Shown: positions 33,527 through 42,909, numbered from the stretch's first letter. The stretch is DNA of 64,000 nt from JBIQKZ01 sp044464765 (GCA_044464765.1 JBIQKZ010000012.1:72104-136103); one strand, 5' to 3'. Notes: generated by a model from the sequence alone, not told the origin. Made by a program: numbers and translations.

Positions 33527-36027
33527 TCAGGTTTCTGATGACGGCGCTTCAAACGGGCGCCAGGGCGCTCAAGCGCGACTGGCGCTCGGGCGAGCTTTAC
33601 CTGCTGTTGTGCGCCTTGGTGATCGCCGTGTCCGCGGTGTCCAGCGTGGCCTTCCTGGCCGAGCGGGTAGGGTTGGCCTTGCAGGGCAGTTCGGCGCAGA
33701 TGCTGGGCGCCGACCTTGCGTTGCGGTCGCGCGAACCAATCGATCCGGCGCTGCGGGCGCATGCCGAACAGTCCGGCATGGCCACGTCGGGCTATCTGTC
33801 GTTCGCCTCGATGCTCAGCGCCGGCGAGCAAATGCATCTGGTGTCGGTGAAAGCGGTTGAAGAAGGGTATCCGCTACGTGGGCAGATGCGGCTGGTGGAT
33901 CCGGATGCATTGGATGGCGTATCGGTGACGGCGATTCCGGAAACAGGCATGCTATGGGCCGATCCACAAGTCCTGTCCTTGCTTAAGGTGGGTATTGGCG
34001 ACAAGGTCCAACTTGGCGAAAGCGCGTTCATCCTGGAAGGGGTGATTGCCCAGGAGCCCGACCGCTCGGTGCAGTTTATCAACGTGGCGCCGCGCGTCAT
34101 GATTCGCGCTGGCGACGTAGCGGCCACCGGCTTGCTCGGGCTGGGCAGTCGATCCAGTCATACATTGCTGGCGGCGGGTCCGGCCGCAGCCATCCAGCGA
34201 TATGCCGATTGGCTGGAGGCACGTCTGCAGCGCGGACAAACCGTGATGTTGCCAGGGTCGGGTAGTCCTGAAGTAGAGCGTTCTTTGTCGCGCGCCAGCC
34301 AATTCCTGGCGTTGGTGGCCTTGATGACCATCGTGATCGCCGCGCTTGCCGTGGTGCTGGCCGCCCGACGTTATCATCGTCGTCATCAGGATGGCTTTGC
34401 CGTCATGCGTTGTATGGGGGCGGGGCGTGCCGCCCTGTCCTCCATGCTTTTGGTGCAGTTTGCTTTACTTGGGTTGTGTGCTTCGTTACTGGGCGTGGCG
34501 GGCGGCTTTGTGGTTCAGTGGTTGCTGGGCAATGCTGTGACGGCCTGGTTCGATGCCGTGCTGCCGCCGACCGGTTGGATGCCGGTAGTCTATGGTTTGG
34601 CCACGGGCCTATCGATTTTGCTGGGGTTTGCTTGGCCGCCATTGGCGGCGCTGGGCGGCACGCCGCCCGTGCGCGTATTGCGCAAAAGCGTTGGCGGTTC
34701 TCTTGGGCGCGGCTGGTTGGCTTACGTGCCTGGTGTGTTGATCATTCTGGCGTTGGTCGCCTGGGTATCGGGTGATGGACGCATGAGTGTCATTGTCGGG
34801 CTGGGACTGTTGGCAGCGTTTGGCTTGTTTTATCTTGCTGCCTATCTTTTACTGCGCTTCCTGGCCCTGTATACGCGCCGCAGCCAGGGTCATGCGCCCT
34901 TGCGTTTCGCACTTGCGGGCATGGTGCGCCGCAAGGCGTTGACCACCACGCAATTCTGCGCCCTGGCGATCGGTCTGATGGTGCTGTTGTTGTTGGCGAT
35001 TACGCGTACAGAGTTGCTGGCCGGTTGGCGCAATACCGTACCGGTTGATGCGCCGAACACCTTCCTGATCAATATCCAGCCCGACCAGCAGAGCCTGGTG
35101 CGCGATCGCCTGGCCGCCGCGGGTATCGCAGCCGCCGCGCTCTCGCCCATGGTGCGCGGCCGTCTGATTGCGATTGATGGCAAGGCCGTCGATCCTTCCT
35201 CATATGACGACGAGAATGCTCGCCGCCTTGCGGACCGGGAATTCAACCTTTCCTATACTGATACATTGCCCCAAAGCAATTCATTGATCGAAGGCCGATG
35301 GCTCGATCCCGAGGGCAGCGAGGTTTCGTTGGAAGACGGGATGATCAAGTCGCTTGGCATCAAGCTGGGCGACATCCTGACGTTTGAGATCGCGGGTTCG
35401 CCGGTCGATGTTAGGGTGACCAGCGTACGCGAGGTCAAATGGGATTCGTTCGATGTGAATTTCTTCGCCTTGTTTTCGCCCAGTGTTCTGCGCGATGCGC
35501 CTGCCAGTTTTATTACGTCCTTCCTGCTGCCTTCCGGACAAGCGGGTTTGGTGCGCGACTTGGTGCGCGAGTTCCCAAACATTACGGTGCTCGATGTCGG
35601 CGCGATATTAAGTCAGGTGCAGGATGTGCTCGAGCAGGCCATTCAGGCGGTTCAGTTCCTGTTCGTCTTCACGGTGCTGGCGGGTGTTCTGGTATTGATG
35701 GCCGCCTTGCTGTCCACGCGGGAGGAAAGAATCCAGGAGGTGGCCATTCTCAGGGTGTTGGGCGCCCGTGGAGCGCAACTGAAAAGCGCGTTTTATCTGG
35801 AGCTGGTCATGACCGGAGGTCTGTCCGGCCTCATGGCTGCGGCGGGGGCATCGGCCATCGCCGCGCTGCTATCCCATTGGGTGTTCGACATCGATGTGGT
35901 GTGGCTGTGGTGGCCTTGGGCGTTTGGCTTGGCGGGCGGTATTCTGGCGGCATGCGTCGGCGGCGCCCTTGCGCTGCGCGGCGTGCTTCGAACGCCGCCG
36001 CTGGTGTCGCTTAGGGAAACGGCATGA
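33523..36027 (+). CDS. ABC transporter permease of the YbbP/FtsX-like family
   Basis: An 834-residue inner-membrane protein. An N-terminal segment (LYLLLCALVIAVSAVSSVAFLAER) and a periplasmic domain are followed by two FtsX-type four-helix units (about residues 260-440 and 700-830) with a second periplasmic domain between them, the YbbP plan. E. coli YbbP works with the ATPase YbbA; no ATPase gene adjoins here. The start overlaps radA and the stop overlaps kdkA. Substrate unknown. Confidence 0.88.
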   Translation: MIRFLMTALQTGARALKRDWRSGELYLLLCALVIAVSAVSSVAFLAERVGLALQGSSAQMLGADLALRSREPIDPALRAHAEQSGMATSGYLSFASMLSAGEQMHLVSVKAVEEGYPLRGQMRLVDPDALDGVSVTAIPETGMLWADPQVLSLLKVGIGDKVQLGESAFILEGVIAQEPDRSVQFINVAPRVMIRAGDVAATGLLGLGSRSSHTLLAAGPAAAIQRYADWLEARLQRGQTVMLPGSGSPEVERSLSRASQFLALVALMTIVIAALAVVLAARRYHRRHQDGFAVMRCMGAGRAALSSMLLVQFALLGLCASLLGVAGGFVVQWLLGNAVTAWFDAVLPPTGWMPVVYGLATGLSILLGFAWPPLAALGGTPPVRVLRKSVGGSLGRGWLAYVPGVLIILALVAWVSGDGRMSVIVGLGLLAAFGLFYLAAYLLLRFLALYTRRSQGHAPLRFALAGMVRRKALTTTQFCALAIGLMVLLLLAITRTELLAGWRNTVPVDAPNTFLINIQPDQQSLVRDRLAAAGIAAAALSPMVRGRLIAIDGKAVDPSSYDDENARRLADREFNLSYTDTLPQSNSLIEGRWLDPEGSEVSLEDGMIKSLGIKLGDILTFEIAGSPVDVRVTSVREVKWDSFDVNFFALFSPSVLRDAPASFITSFLLPSGQAGLVRDLVREFPNITVLDVGAILSQVQDVLEQAIQAVQFLFVFTVLAGVLVLMAALLSTREERIQEVAILRVLGARGAQLKSAFYLELVMTGGLSGLMAAAGASAIAALLSHWVFDIDVVWLWWPWAFGLAGGILAACVGGALALRGVLRTPPLVSLRETA

Positions 36028-36746
36028 CGGCGGTCCAGGCGCCTTCCCGCGATGTCCGGTTTCCGGGGGGATGCGCGCGCCTGGCCTCTTTCCTTGGCGA
36101 GCAGCAGCCGGCTGCGCTGTTCGATCCCGCCAACCCCGCTTTGTCCGCCCAGCCGGTCAAGGTGGGGGGCCGGCAGTCCGCCTGGTTTGTTTCGGGGAGG
36201 GTGGGTTCAGCCGTGCTGCGGCGTTATCGCCGTGGGGGATTGATGGCCCGGTTGGTGCGCGATTTCTACCTGTGGCTTGGCGGCGGCCGCACGCGCTCCT
36301 TTGCAGAGTTCGATACCTTAGCCTATTTGCGGGGATGCGGGTTGAAGGTGCCTGCGCCGATTGGGGCAGCCTATTGGCGCAAAGGCTTGCTGTATCAGGC
36401 CGCCATTCTTGTTGAGCGCATCGCTGGGGTGACCACCCTGGGCCAGACTCAGGAGGACGCCAGCCAGGAAGCCGTGGCGGGGGCGATATTTGCCATGCAC
36501 GAAGCGGGCGTCTGGCATGCCGACCTTAATGCCCACAATATTCTGATTGACGGCGCAGGGAGCGTATGGCTGATTGATTTCGACAAGGCGCAACGCAGGG
36601 TTCTGACGGCCGGCAGGCGCAAGTCCAACCTGTTGCGTTTGCGTCGTTCCCTGGTCAAAGTGGCCGGCGAGCGAGGGTTGAAATACTGGCACGGTCTGAA
36701 TCAGGCCTATGGGCGCCGGATGCTGGGCCGGAATCAACCCTTTTGA
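36024..36746 (+). CDS. kdkA: 3-deoxy-D-manno-octulosonic acid kinase
   Basis: A 240-residue kinase-fold protein of the KdkA/WaaP group. VLRRYRRGGLMARLVRDFYLW is the ATP-binding lobe; the catalytic loop is WHADLNAHNILID and the metal site is LIDFDKAQRR. It phosphorylates Kdo in the LPS inner core, as in Haemophilus and Bordetella. It overlaps the upstream permease gene. Confidence 0.9.
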   Translation: MTAVQAPSRDVRFPGGCARLASFLGEQQPAALFDPANPALSAQPVKVGGRQSAWFVSGRVGSAVLRRYRRGGLMARLVRDFYLWLGGGRTRSFAEFDTLAYLRGCGLKVPAPIGAAYWRKGLLYQAAILVERIAGVTTLGQTQEDASQEAVAGAIFAMHEAGVWHADLNAHNILIDGAGSVWLIDFDKAQRRVLTAGRRKSNLLRLRRSLVKVAGERGLKYWHGLNQAYGRRMLGRNQPF

Positions 36747-36803
36747 AGCGAAAAGGCTTTATGATCACGTCTTTTCAGGGTTTTGTCTTTTGGGGAGCCC
36801 GTC

Positions 36804-37904
36804 ATGAATTTCTGCACGCTTAGGTATTTCCTGCTTGGACTCACGTTGACGTGCGCGGCTGCTCCAGCCTGGGCGCAGGATCGTGTCGTCAATGTCTATA
36901 ACTGGGCTGAATACACCGCTCCCGACACGATTTCGGGGTTCGAGAAAGAAACCGGAATCAAGGTGCGTTACGACGTATACGACAGCAACGATACTCTGCA
37001 GGCCAAACTGCTTACTGGGAAATCGGGCTACGACATTGTCGTTCCGTCGTCAAATTATGCGGCCCGGCAGCTCGAGGCGGGCTTGTTCCAGAAGCTGGAT
37101 AAAAGCAAGATTCCCAACTGGAAGAACCTGGATCCGGACATCATGGCCATGGTGGCCAACGTGGATCCGGGTAATCAATACCTGGTGCCTTGGGGATACG
37201 GCACCACCGGCCTGGGCTATAACATTGACGCCGTCAAGAAAGCCATGGGCGCCGATGCGCCGCTGGCCAGTTGGGATATGCTGTTCGATCCGGCAAAGAT
37301 CGAAACGCTGAAGGCTTGCGGGGTGTCCATGCTGGACGAGCCCGCCCAGGTGTTTCCCGCTGCCCTCCATTACCTGGGCAAGGATCCGAACAGCAGCAAT
37401 CCCGACGACTATGCGGCGGCGCTGGAGCTCTTGAAGAAAATCCGTCCTCACATTCGCCAGTTCAGCTCATCAGGGTATATCGACGAATTGGCGTCGGGGG
37501 ATCTATGCATGGTGTATGGGTATTCCGGCGATGTCCTGATCGCTGCCAACCGAGCGAAGGAAGCCGGCAAGGGCTATGCCATCAATTATTATCTGCCCGA
37601 CGGCGGCGCGCCGGCGTGGTTCGATACCATGGCCATCCCCAAGGGGGCGGCCAACGCCGACGAGGCGCACGCCTTCATCAACTATATCGAAACCCCGCAA
37701 GTGCATGCGGCCATTACCAACACGATGTTCTATCCCAATGCCAATAAAGAGGCGCGTCAATACGTCAACCCCGAGGTCGCCGAGAACCCCATGATCTATC
37801 CTCCGCCCGATGTCGCCGCGACGCTTTTTGTGGTCAAGCCGCAGCCCTTGGCCATACAGCGGCTTCAAACCCGCATGTGGGCCGAACTGAAAGCCGGGCG
37901 CTAG
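36804..37904 (+). CDS. potF: Polyamine-type periplasmic binding protein (PotF-like)
   Basis: A 366-residue solute-binding protein. Start at 36804 after GGGGAG; a signal peptide ends near AWAQDR. VNVYNWAEYTAPDTISGFEKETGIKV, KSGYDIVVPSSNY and VPWGYGTTGLGYN are typical of PotD/PotF. It delivers spermidine or putrescine to the PotGHI importer encoded next; which polyamine is not certain. First gene of a four-gene operon. Confidence 0.92.
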   Translation: MNFCTLRYFLLGLTLTCAAAPAWAQDRVVNVYNWAEYTAPDTISGFEKETGIKVRYDVYDSNDTLQAKLLTGKSGYDIVVPSSNYAARQLEAGLFQKLDKSKIPNWKNLDPDIMAMVANVDPGNQYLVPWGYGTTGLGYNIDAVKKAMGADAPLASWDMLFDPAKIETLKACGVSMLDEPAQVFPAALHYLGKDPNSSNPDDYAAALELLKKIRPHIRQFSSSGYIDELASGDLCMVYGYSGDVLIAANRAKEAGKGYAINYYLPDGGAPAWFDTMAIPKGAANADEAHAFINYIETPQVHAAITNTMFYPNANKEARQYVNPEVAENPMIYPPPDVAATLFVVKPQPLAIQRLQTRMWAELKAGR

Positions 37905-37907
37905 CTT

Positions 37908-39035
37908 ATGGACAGTCGTTTTGGCGCGACGCCCTGGTCCGGCGATGTCGATGAATTCGTCCGCATGGAGGACATCGTCAAGATTTATGGCGACGTGGTG
38001 GCGGTGCAGTCGGTCAATCTGGCGGTGCGCCGCCAGGAAATCTTCGCCTTGCTGGGTAGTTCCGGGTGTGGCAAAACCACCTTGCTGCGCATGTTGGCGG
38101 GGTTTGAAGAGCCGACGTCCGGCCGCATTTTCCTGGATAACGAGGACATCACCGCGTTGGCGCCGCATCGGCGCCCGGTCAACATGATGTTCCAGTCGTA
38201 TGCTTTGTTTCCGCATATGTCGGTCCAGGCGAATGTGGCTTTTGGCCTCAAGCAAGAAGGTGTGGCGCGCCATGAGATCGATGAGCGGGTTTTCGAGGCG
38301 CTCGACCTGGTGCAGATGGCAGGTTACGCACGGCGCAAGCCCCATCAACTGTCGGGCGGGCAGCAGCAGCGGGTGGCGCTGGCGCGCAGTCTGGTCAAGC
38401 GGCCCAAATTGTTGCTACTGGACGAACCCTTGTCGGCTCTGGACAGGCAGATTCGCCAGAAAACGCAGATTGAACTGGTGCGCATACTGGAACAGGTGGG
38501 TGTAACGTGTGTCATGGTCACGCACGACCAAGACGAAGCCATGACCATGGCGGATCGGCTGGGCATTATGACGGAAGGCCAGATCATGCAATGCGGCACG
38601 CCACAGGAAGTCTACAATTTTCCCAACTCCCGCTTTGTCGCAGGCTTTATCGGCACGACCAATCTGTTTACCGGAACCATTGTGGTCGACGAGGCGGATC
38701 ACGTTCTGATCGAAAGCGAACAGCTTAGCCGGCCGTTGCACGTCGACCATGGGATCAACGAGCCCTTGGGCATGGAGGTGCATGTGTCGGTCCGGCCCGA
38801 GCATATTCGGGTCGGACGCCGGCAGCCTGTTCTGGACCATAACTGGGCGCACGGCATGGTCAATCATGTTGCGTGGATGGGCAGTTACGCGCGTTACCAG
38901 CTTCGACTGGACTCCGGCATGCTGGTGGAAGCGGCCGTACCCGGCCAAATCATGATAGACAGCGATGCGCCGGGGATTGATGAAGAGGTTTACATCAGTT
39001 GGGCCAGTGACAGCGGCACGGTGCTGGCGACATGA
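37908..39035 (+). CDS. potG: Polyamine ABC transporter ATPase (PotG-like)
   Basis: A 375-residue ABC ATPase. Walker A GSSGCGKTT, the signature LSGGQQQRVALARSL and Walker B LLLLDEPLSALD are intact. A C-terminal TOBE domain (from about residue 280, VSVRPEHIRVGRR) gives regulation. Starts 3 bases after the potF stop; overlaps potH by ATGA. Confidence 0.94.
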   Translation: MDSRFGATPWSGDVDEFVRMEDIVKIYGDVVAVQSVNLAVRRQEIFALLGSSGCGKTTLLRMLAGFEEPTSGRIFLDNEDITALAPHRRPVNMMFQSYALFPHMSVQANVAFGLKQEGVARHEIDERVFEALDLVQMAGYARRKPHQLSGGQQQRVALARSLVKRPKLLLLDEPLSALDRQIRQKTQIELVRILEQVGVTCVMVTHDQDEAMTMADRLGIMTEGQIMQCGTPQEVYNFPNSRFVAGFIGTTNLFTGTIVVDEADHVLIESEQLSRPLHVDHGINEPLGMEVHVSVRPEHIRVGRRQPVLDHNWAHGMVNHVAWMGSYARYQLRLDSGMLVEAAVPGQIMIDSDAPGIDEEVYISWASDSGTVLAT

Positions 39036-39949
39036 AAAGGTTGTTTTCCCGGTTTGCCGTGGCGCCGCGAACGCTTGCCATTGCCGTGCCGTTCGTCTGG
39101 TTGACGCTGTTCCTGCTGGTTCCTTTTTTGCTGGTCCTGAAGATCAGCTTTGCCGATCTTCAGTTCGGGATTCCTCCGTACACGCCGCTGGCCTTTGTTG
39201 AAGAACAGACCGTCAAGCTGGTGCTGAATTTGCGCAGCTACGCGCTATTGTTCACCGACAGCCTGTACATTGCTACCTACTGGAGCTCAGTGAAGATGGC
39301 GGCCATCACGACGGTGTGCTGTGCGCTGATCGGTTATCCGATGGCGTATTACATTGCGCGCGCCAAGCCGTCGGTACGCAATGTATTGTTGCTCGCCGTT
39401 ATCTTGCCATTCTGGACGTCGCTATTGCTGCGTGTCTACGCCTGGGTGGGCATTTTACGCAACGACGGCTTGCTGAATAATGCACTGATGGGCCTGGGCC
39501 TGATTGATGCTCCACTGGAGATCTACCGGACGGATCTGGCCGTGTATATCGGCTTGGTATATGCCTACCTGCCTTTTTTCATCCTGCCCTTGTATGCCAA
39601 TTTGGTCAAGCTCGACCTAAGGCTGCTCGAGGCCGCCTACGACCTGGGCGCCAGGCCCTGGCGGGCTTTTATCGCCATCACCTTGCCCTTGTCGGCGCCG
39701 GGCGTGGTTGCTGGCGCCATGCTGGTATTCATTCCTTCGGTGGGTGAATATGTAATCCCCGAGATGCTGGGCGGAGCCGACACCCTGATGATGGGGCGGG
39801 TGATGTGGACCGAGTTCTTCAATAACGCCGATTGGCCGATGGCGGCGGCGGTTACTTGCATCATGGTCCTGATTCTGCTGATTCCCCTGGTGCTGTTTCA
39901 GTACAGCCAGGTGCGGCAAATGGAAGCGCAGCGTCGGAGGCAAGCATGA
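39032..39949 (+). CDS. potH: Polyamine ABC transporter permease (PotH-like)
   Basis: A 305-residue permease with six hydrophobic segments and the cytoplasmic EAA loop LEAAYDLGARPWRAFIAITLP that contacts the ATPase. It forms the channel with PotI. Overlaps both neighbours by ATGA. Confidence 0.93.
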   Translation: MKRLFSRFAVAPRTLAIAVPFVWLTLFLLVPFLLVLKISFADLQFGIPPYTPLAFVEEQTVKLVLNLRSYALLFTDSLYIATYWSSVKMAAITTVCCALIGYPMAYYIARAKPSVRNVLLLAVILPFWTSLLLRVYAWVGILRNDGLLNNALMGLGLIDAPLEIYRTDLAVYIGLVYAYLPFFILPLYANLVKLDLRLLEAAYDLGARPWRAFIAITLPLSAPGVVAGAMLVFIPSVGEYVIPEMLGGADTLMMGRVMWTEFFNNADWPMAAAVTCIMVLILLIPLVLFQYSQVRQMEAQRRRQA

Positions 39950-40749
39950 GCCGCACCAATGGAGCCCTGCGTAATACAGTTCTGGGACTGGGTTTTGCCT
40001 TCCTTTACGGCCCGATCCTGTGCCTGATGGTGTTCTCGTTCAATGACTCGTCCATCATGACCTCATGGTCGGGTTTTTCGCTGCGCTGGTATCACGAGCT
40101 GTTCAATGATCGGGTGCTGCTTTCTGCCGCGGGGCTTTCGTTGCAAATCGCTGCCATGACCGCAACGGCGGCGGTGGTGATCGGCACCTGGGCCGGATAC
40201 GTCCTGGCGCGCATGGGCCGGTTTCGCGGTTTTGGCTTGTACATTGGCATGTTGAGTGCGCCGCTGGTGATCCCCGAGGTGGTTCTGGGGATATCGCTGT
40301 TGCTGATGTTCGTCGAGTTTGGCCGGGTGTTCGGGTGGCCGGATGGCAACGGAATCTTCACCATCTGGGTCGGCCATGTGATTTTGTGCATGGCCTATGT
40401 GGCCGTTATCATCCAGTCCCGCATTCGCGACCTGGATCGCTCCCTGGAAGAAGCCGCCCTGGATCTTGGCGCGCCGCCGCTGAAGGTGTTCTTTGTGATT
40501 ACGCTGCCGATGCTTGCCCCGGCGTTGGCGGCGGCCTGGCTGCTGGCGTTCACCCTGTCGCTGGACGACGTTGTGATCGCTTCCTTCCTGTCGGGGCCGG
40601 GTTACACTACTTTGCCCCTCGAGGTATTTTCGCGGGTGCGCCTGGGGTTGAAGCCGGAAATCAATGCCTTGGCGACGTTGTTCATCGTTTTTGTGGGAAT
40701 AGGCGTCATTGTGGCCAACCGGCTTGCCTGGCGAAGGAAGGAAACTTGA
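39946..40749 (+). CDS. potI: Polyamine ABC transporter permease (PotI-like)
   Basis: A 267-residue permease, the second of the pair, with the EAA loop LEEAALDLGAPPLKVFFVITLP and six hydrophobic segments. Start at the ATG overlapping the potH stop. The final codons overlap the TTG start of the Spx/ArsC-like gene. Confidence 0.93.
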   Translation: MSRTNGALRNTVLGLGFAFLYGPILCLMVFSFNDSSIMTSWSGFSLRWYHELFNDRVLLSAAGLSLQIAAMTATAAVVIGTWAGYVLARMGRFRGFGLYIGMLSAPLVIPEVVLGISLLLMFVEFGRVFGWPDGNGIFTIWVGHVILCMAYVAVIIQSRIRDLDRSLEEAALDLGAPPLKVFFVITLPMLAPALAAAWLLAFTLSLDDVVIASFLSGPGYTTLPLEVFSRVRLGLKPEINALATLFIVFVGIGVIVANRLAWRRKET

Positions 40750-41102
40750 AACCTCTACAACTTTATGGTTTAAAAAAATGCAGCACTTGCGTCAAGGCGC
40801 TCGCCTGGCTGGATGAACGAAAAATCGCATGGCGGTTTACCGATTACCGCGACGAGCCTGTTTCACGCGATCAGCTTCTGGATTGGAAACAACAGCTTGG
40901 CGATTGGCCCAAGCTGGTCAATCGTGCTTCCATGACATGGCGCAACCTGCCCGATGCGCTTAAAACCGCCGAAACCGACGAGCAATGGCTGGCCTTGATC
41001 GCAGACCATCCCACCTTGGTGCGGCGTCCTGTGCTGGTGCAAGAGAACGGGCAGCTCAGCGTCGGATTTTCCGACAAGAAGTACTCCGAGCTGGTGGGAT
41101 AA
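40746..41102 (+). CDS. Spx/MgsR/ArsC-family protein (YffB-like)
   Basis: A 118-residue thioredoxin-fold protein starting with TTG at 40746, which overlaps the potI stop (TTGA) and follows GAAGGAAGGAAA. YGLKKCSTCVKAL has a CxxC instead of the single Cys of ArsC or the CDT of YffB. The role is unknown; this family has glutathione-linked reductases and Gram-positive Spx regulators. Coupled to a polyamine operon but with no evident functional link. Confidence 0.8.
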   Translation: MKPLQLYGLKKCSTCVKALAWLDERKIAWRFTDYRDEPVSRDQLLDWKQQLGDWPKLVNRASMTWRNLPDALKTAETDEQWLALIADHPTLVRRPVLVQENGQLSVGFSDKKYSELVG

Positions 41103-41105
41103 GCC

Positions 41106-41783
41106 ATGTCGGACCAAAGCGAGCTGAAACGGCAGGCGGCGCTGGCCGCCGTCGATTACATCCTGCCTTTGCTGGGCCCGGAAACCATCCTGGGCGTGGG
41201 CACGGGCTCGACGGTCGATCTTTTCATCGACGCCATGGCAAAACATCGCCGGCATTTTCGGGGGGCTGTTTCCAGCTCCGAGCGCAGCAGCGCGCGCTTG
41301 TCAGCGTGCGGAATCAAGGTGTTTGACCTGAACGATGTGGTCGACATGCCGGTCTACGTCGATGGGGCCGACGAGATCGATGGCAACTTGAACATGATCA
41401 AAGGGGGCGGCGGGGCCTTGACGCGTGAAAAAATCGTGGCCTCGGTGGCGCGCGAGTTCGTGTGTATTGTCGACCAGAGCAAATTGGTTGATCGTTTGGG
41501 CGCCTTCCCATTGCCTGTCGAGGTCATTCCCATGGCGCTGGCCTCGGTGGCGCGCCGGTTGGCCGAGTTGGGCGGCACGCCGGCCGAGCGGGGAGGTTTC
41601 GTCACGGACAACGGCTGCCGGATACTGGACGTTTCGGGCGTGGCCTACACAGACCCAGCCCGCCATGAGGCGCGGATCAACGATATCCCGGGTGTCGTGA
41701 CATGCGGGTTGTTCGCTCTGCGCGGCGCGGACATCGCGCTGGTGTCCGGGCAGGACGGCGTACAGCGGTTGGTTCGCGCGTAG
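41106..41783 (+). CDS. rpiA: Ribose-5-phosphate isomerase A
   Basis: A 225-residue enzyme interconverting ribose 5-phosphate and ribulose 5-phosphate. LGVGTGSTVDLFID, YVDGADEIDGNLNMIKGGGGALTREKIVA and the acidic catalytic residues are all present. Follows the preceding gene by 3 bases. No terminator is seen after it. Confidence 0.96.
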   Translation: MSDQSELKRQAALAAVDYILPLLGPETILGVGTGSTVDLFIDAMAKHRRHFRGAVSSSERSSARLSACGIKVFDLNDVVDMPVYVDGADEIDGNLNMIKGGGGALTREKIVASVAREFVCIVDQSKLVDRLGAFPLPVEVIPMALASVARRLAELGGTPAERGGFVTDNGCRILDVSGVAYTDPARHEARINDIPGVVTCGLFALRGADIALVSGQDGVQRLVRA

Positions 41784-41900
41784 TTTCCTGTCTAGCTTCA
41801 TCGTCGGTGCCTGGACCCGCTATGCATCCGGCTATAAATACTCGACCCAACCAAGCAGGACACCGCCCTGGAGACATTCGGATAGACGTTTTCTGGGCAG

Positions 41901-41950
41901 TGTCATCCAATGTTCATCAATCTGTCATGGTTGGCGGCTAAGCTTATACA
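41901..41950 (+). promoter_or_regulatory. PHO box and PhoB-type promoter before phoU
   Basis: Three direct repeats in 11-base steps, TGTCAT (41901), GTTCAT (41912) and TGTCAT (41923), match the PhoB-binding PHO box. TATACA at 41945-41950 starts 16 bases after the last repeat, so the box takes the place of the -35, as PhoB-activated promoters do. It would give phoU a phosphate-starvation promoter of its own with a leader of about 100 bases. Confidence 0.8.
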
Positions 41951-42057
41951 TTGCGTGGCGGCCAACAGAACAAACGCGTACAGACGGACGCCCGCTTTCG
42001 GTGTACGCTATAACTGAAACCGTCCTATTCATTGACTCTTGCCACACGAAGGCCGAT

Positions 42058-42783
42058 ATGTCCGAGCACACCAATAAACAGTTTTCTTCCGACCTCGAAG
42101 CAACCCGGTCGCAGTTCCTGCAAATGGGCGGCTTGGTGGAAACCATGGTGCACGACGCGATGGAAATTCTCGTCAATGGCGAGGTTGCCTTGGCTGACAA
42201 GGTGCGCGAGCGTGAAAAGGAAGTAAACAGCCTCGAAGTTGAAATCGACGAGCGTATCGGACAAGTCATGGCGCGCAATCAGCCCACGGCGATCGACCTT
42301 CGCTTGCTGCTTTCCGTGTCGAAGATGCTGACCGACATGGAGCGTTGTGGCGACGAGGCGGAAAAAATCGCCAAAGTGGCGCGCCGTTTGCATGAAACCG
42401 AAGGGCGCTACATTCCCATTATCGAATTGCGCCACATGACCAATCAGGTTGTCTCGATGATCCACGATGCGCTCGATGCCTTCGCTCGCGAAGATGCCAT
42501 CAAGGCGGCCAGCGTGGTGCGCAACGACAAGGAAGTCGACAAAGAGTGGAAGGCGGCGCTACGCCATGTCATTACCTACATGATCGAAGACCCTCGCACC
42601 ATTTCGCGATCCATCGATCTGATTTTCATTGCCCGCTCTTTAGAGCGTATTGGGGACCACGCCAAGAATATGGCGGAAAGGGTAATCTACATGGTGCATG
42701 GCGACGATGTCCGTCACACTGGTGTAAAGGCCACGGAACGCGTGGCCCGGGGCGAGCACCTGGAAGAAGACCACGACGTATAA
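42058..42783 (+). CDS. phoU: Phosphate-signalling protein PhoU
   Basis: A 241-residue all-helical protein with two three-helix repeats and the PhoU metal motifs (MERCGDEAEKIAKVA, LERIGDHAKNMAERV). PhoU links the Pst transporter to the PhoR kinase to shut off the Pho regulon. Start at 42058 is preceded by GAAGG. pstSCAB and phoBR are not in the window; here phoU has its own PHO-box promoter. The last coding bases are repeated downstream. Confidence 0.95.
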   Translation: MSEHTNKQFSSDLEATRSQFLQMGGLVETMVHDAMEILVNGEVALADKVREREKEVNSLEVEIDERIGQVMARNQPTAIDLRLLLSVSKMLTDMERCGDEAEKIAKVARRLHETEGRYIPIIELRHMTNQVVSMIHDALDAFAREDAIKAASVVRNDKEVDKEWKAALRHVITYMIEDPRTISRSIDLIFIARSLERIGDHAKNMAERVIYMVHGDDVRHTGVKATERVARGEHLEEDHDV

Positions 42784-42858
42784 AGCCAATAAGGGTAGTG
42801 CAGGGTATTCTGTGCCGGCCTGCTTCTGGAAGAAGATCACGGCGCATAACGCCAACAA
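42760..42858 (+). repeat. Diverged tandem copy of the phoU 3' end
   Basis: Bases 42760-42792 and 42826-42858 match at 28 of 33 positions without gaps, 66 bases apart, thus in the same frame. Both spell LEEDH plus two residues and a stop codon. The second copy is non-coding remnant sequence after the phoU stop. Confidence 0.8.
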
Positions 42859-42877
42859 CGCTGATCTGCACTGACTG

Positions 42878-42908
42878 GGCCCGCGCAACATGCGCGGGTC
42901 CGTTTTAT
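42878..42908 (+). terminator. Rho-independent terminator after phoU
   Basis: A 9-bp stem (GGCCCGCGC with GCGCGGGTC, one G-T pair), loop AACAT, then GTTTTATT. Lies at the 3' ends of phoU and the convergent yggX. Confidence 0.8.
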
Positions 42909-42909
42909 T

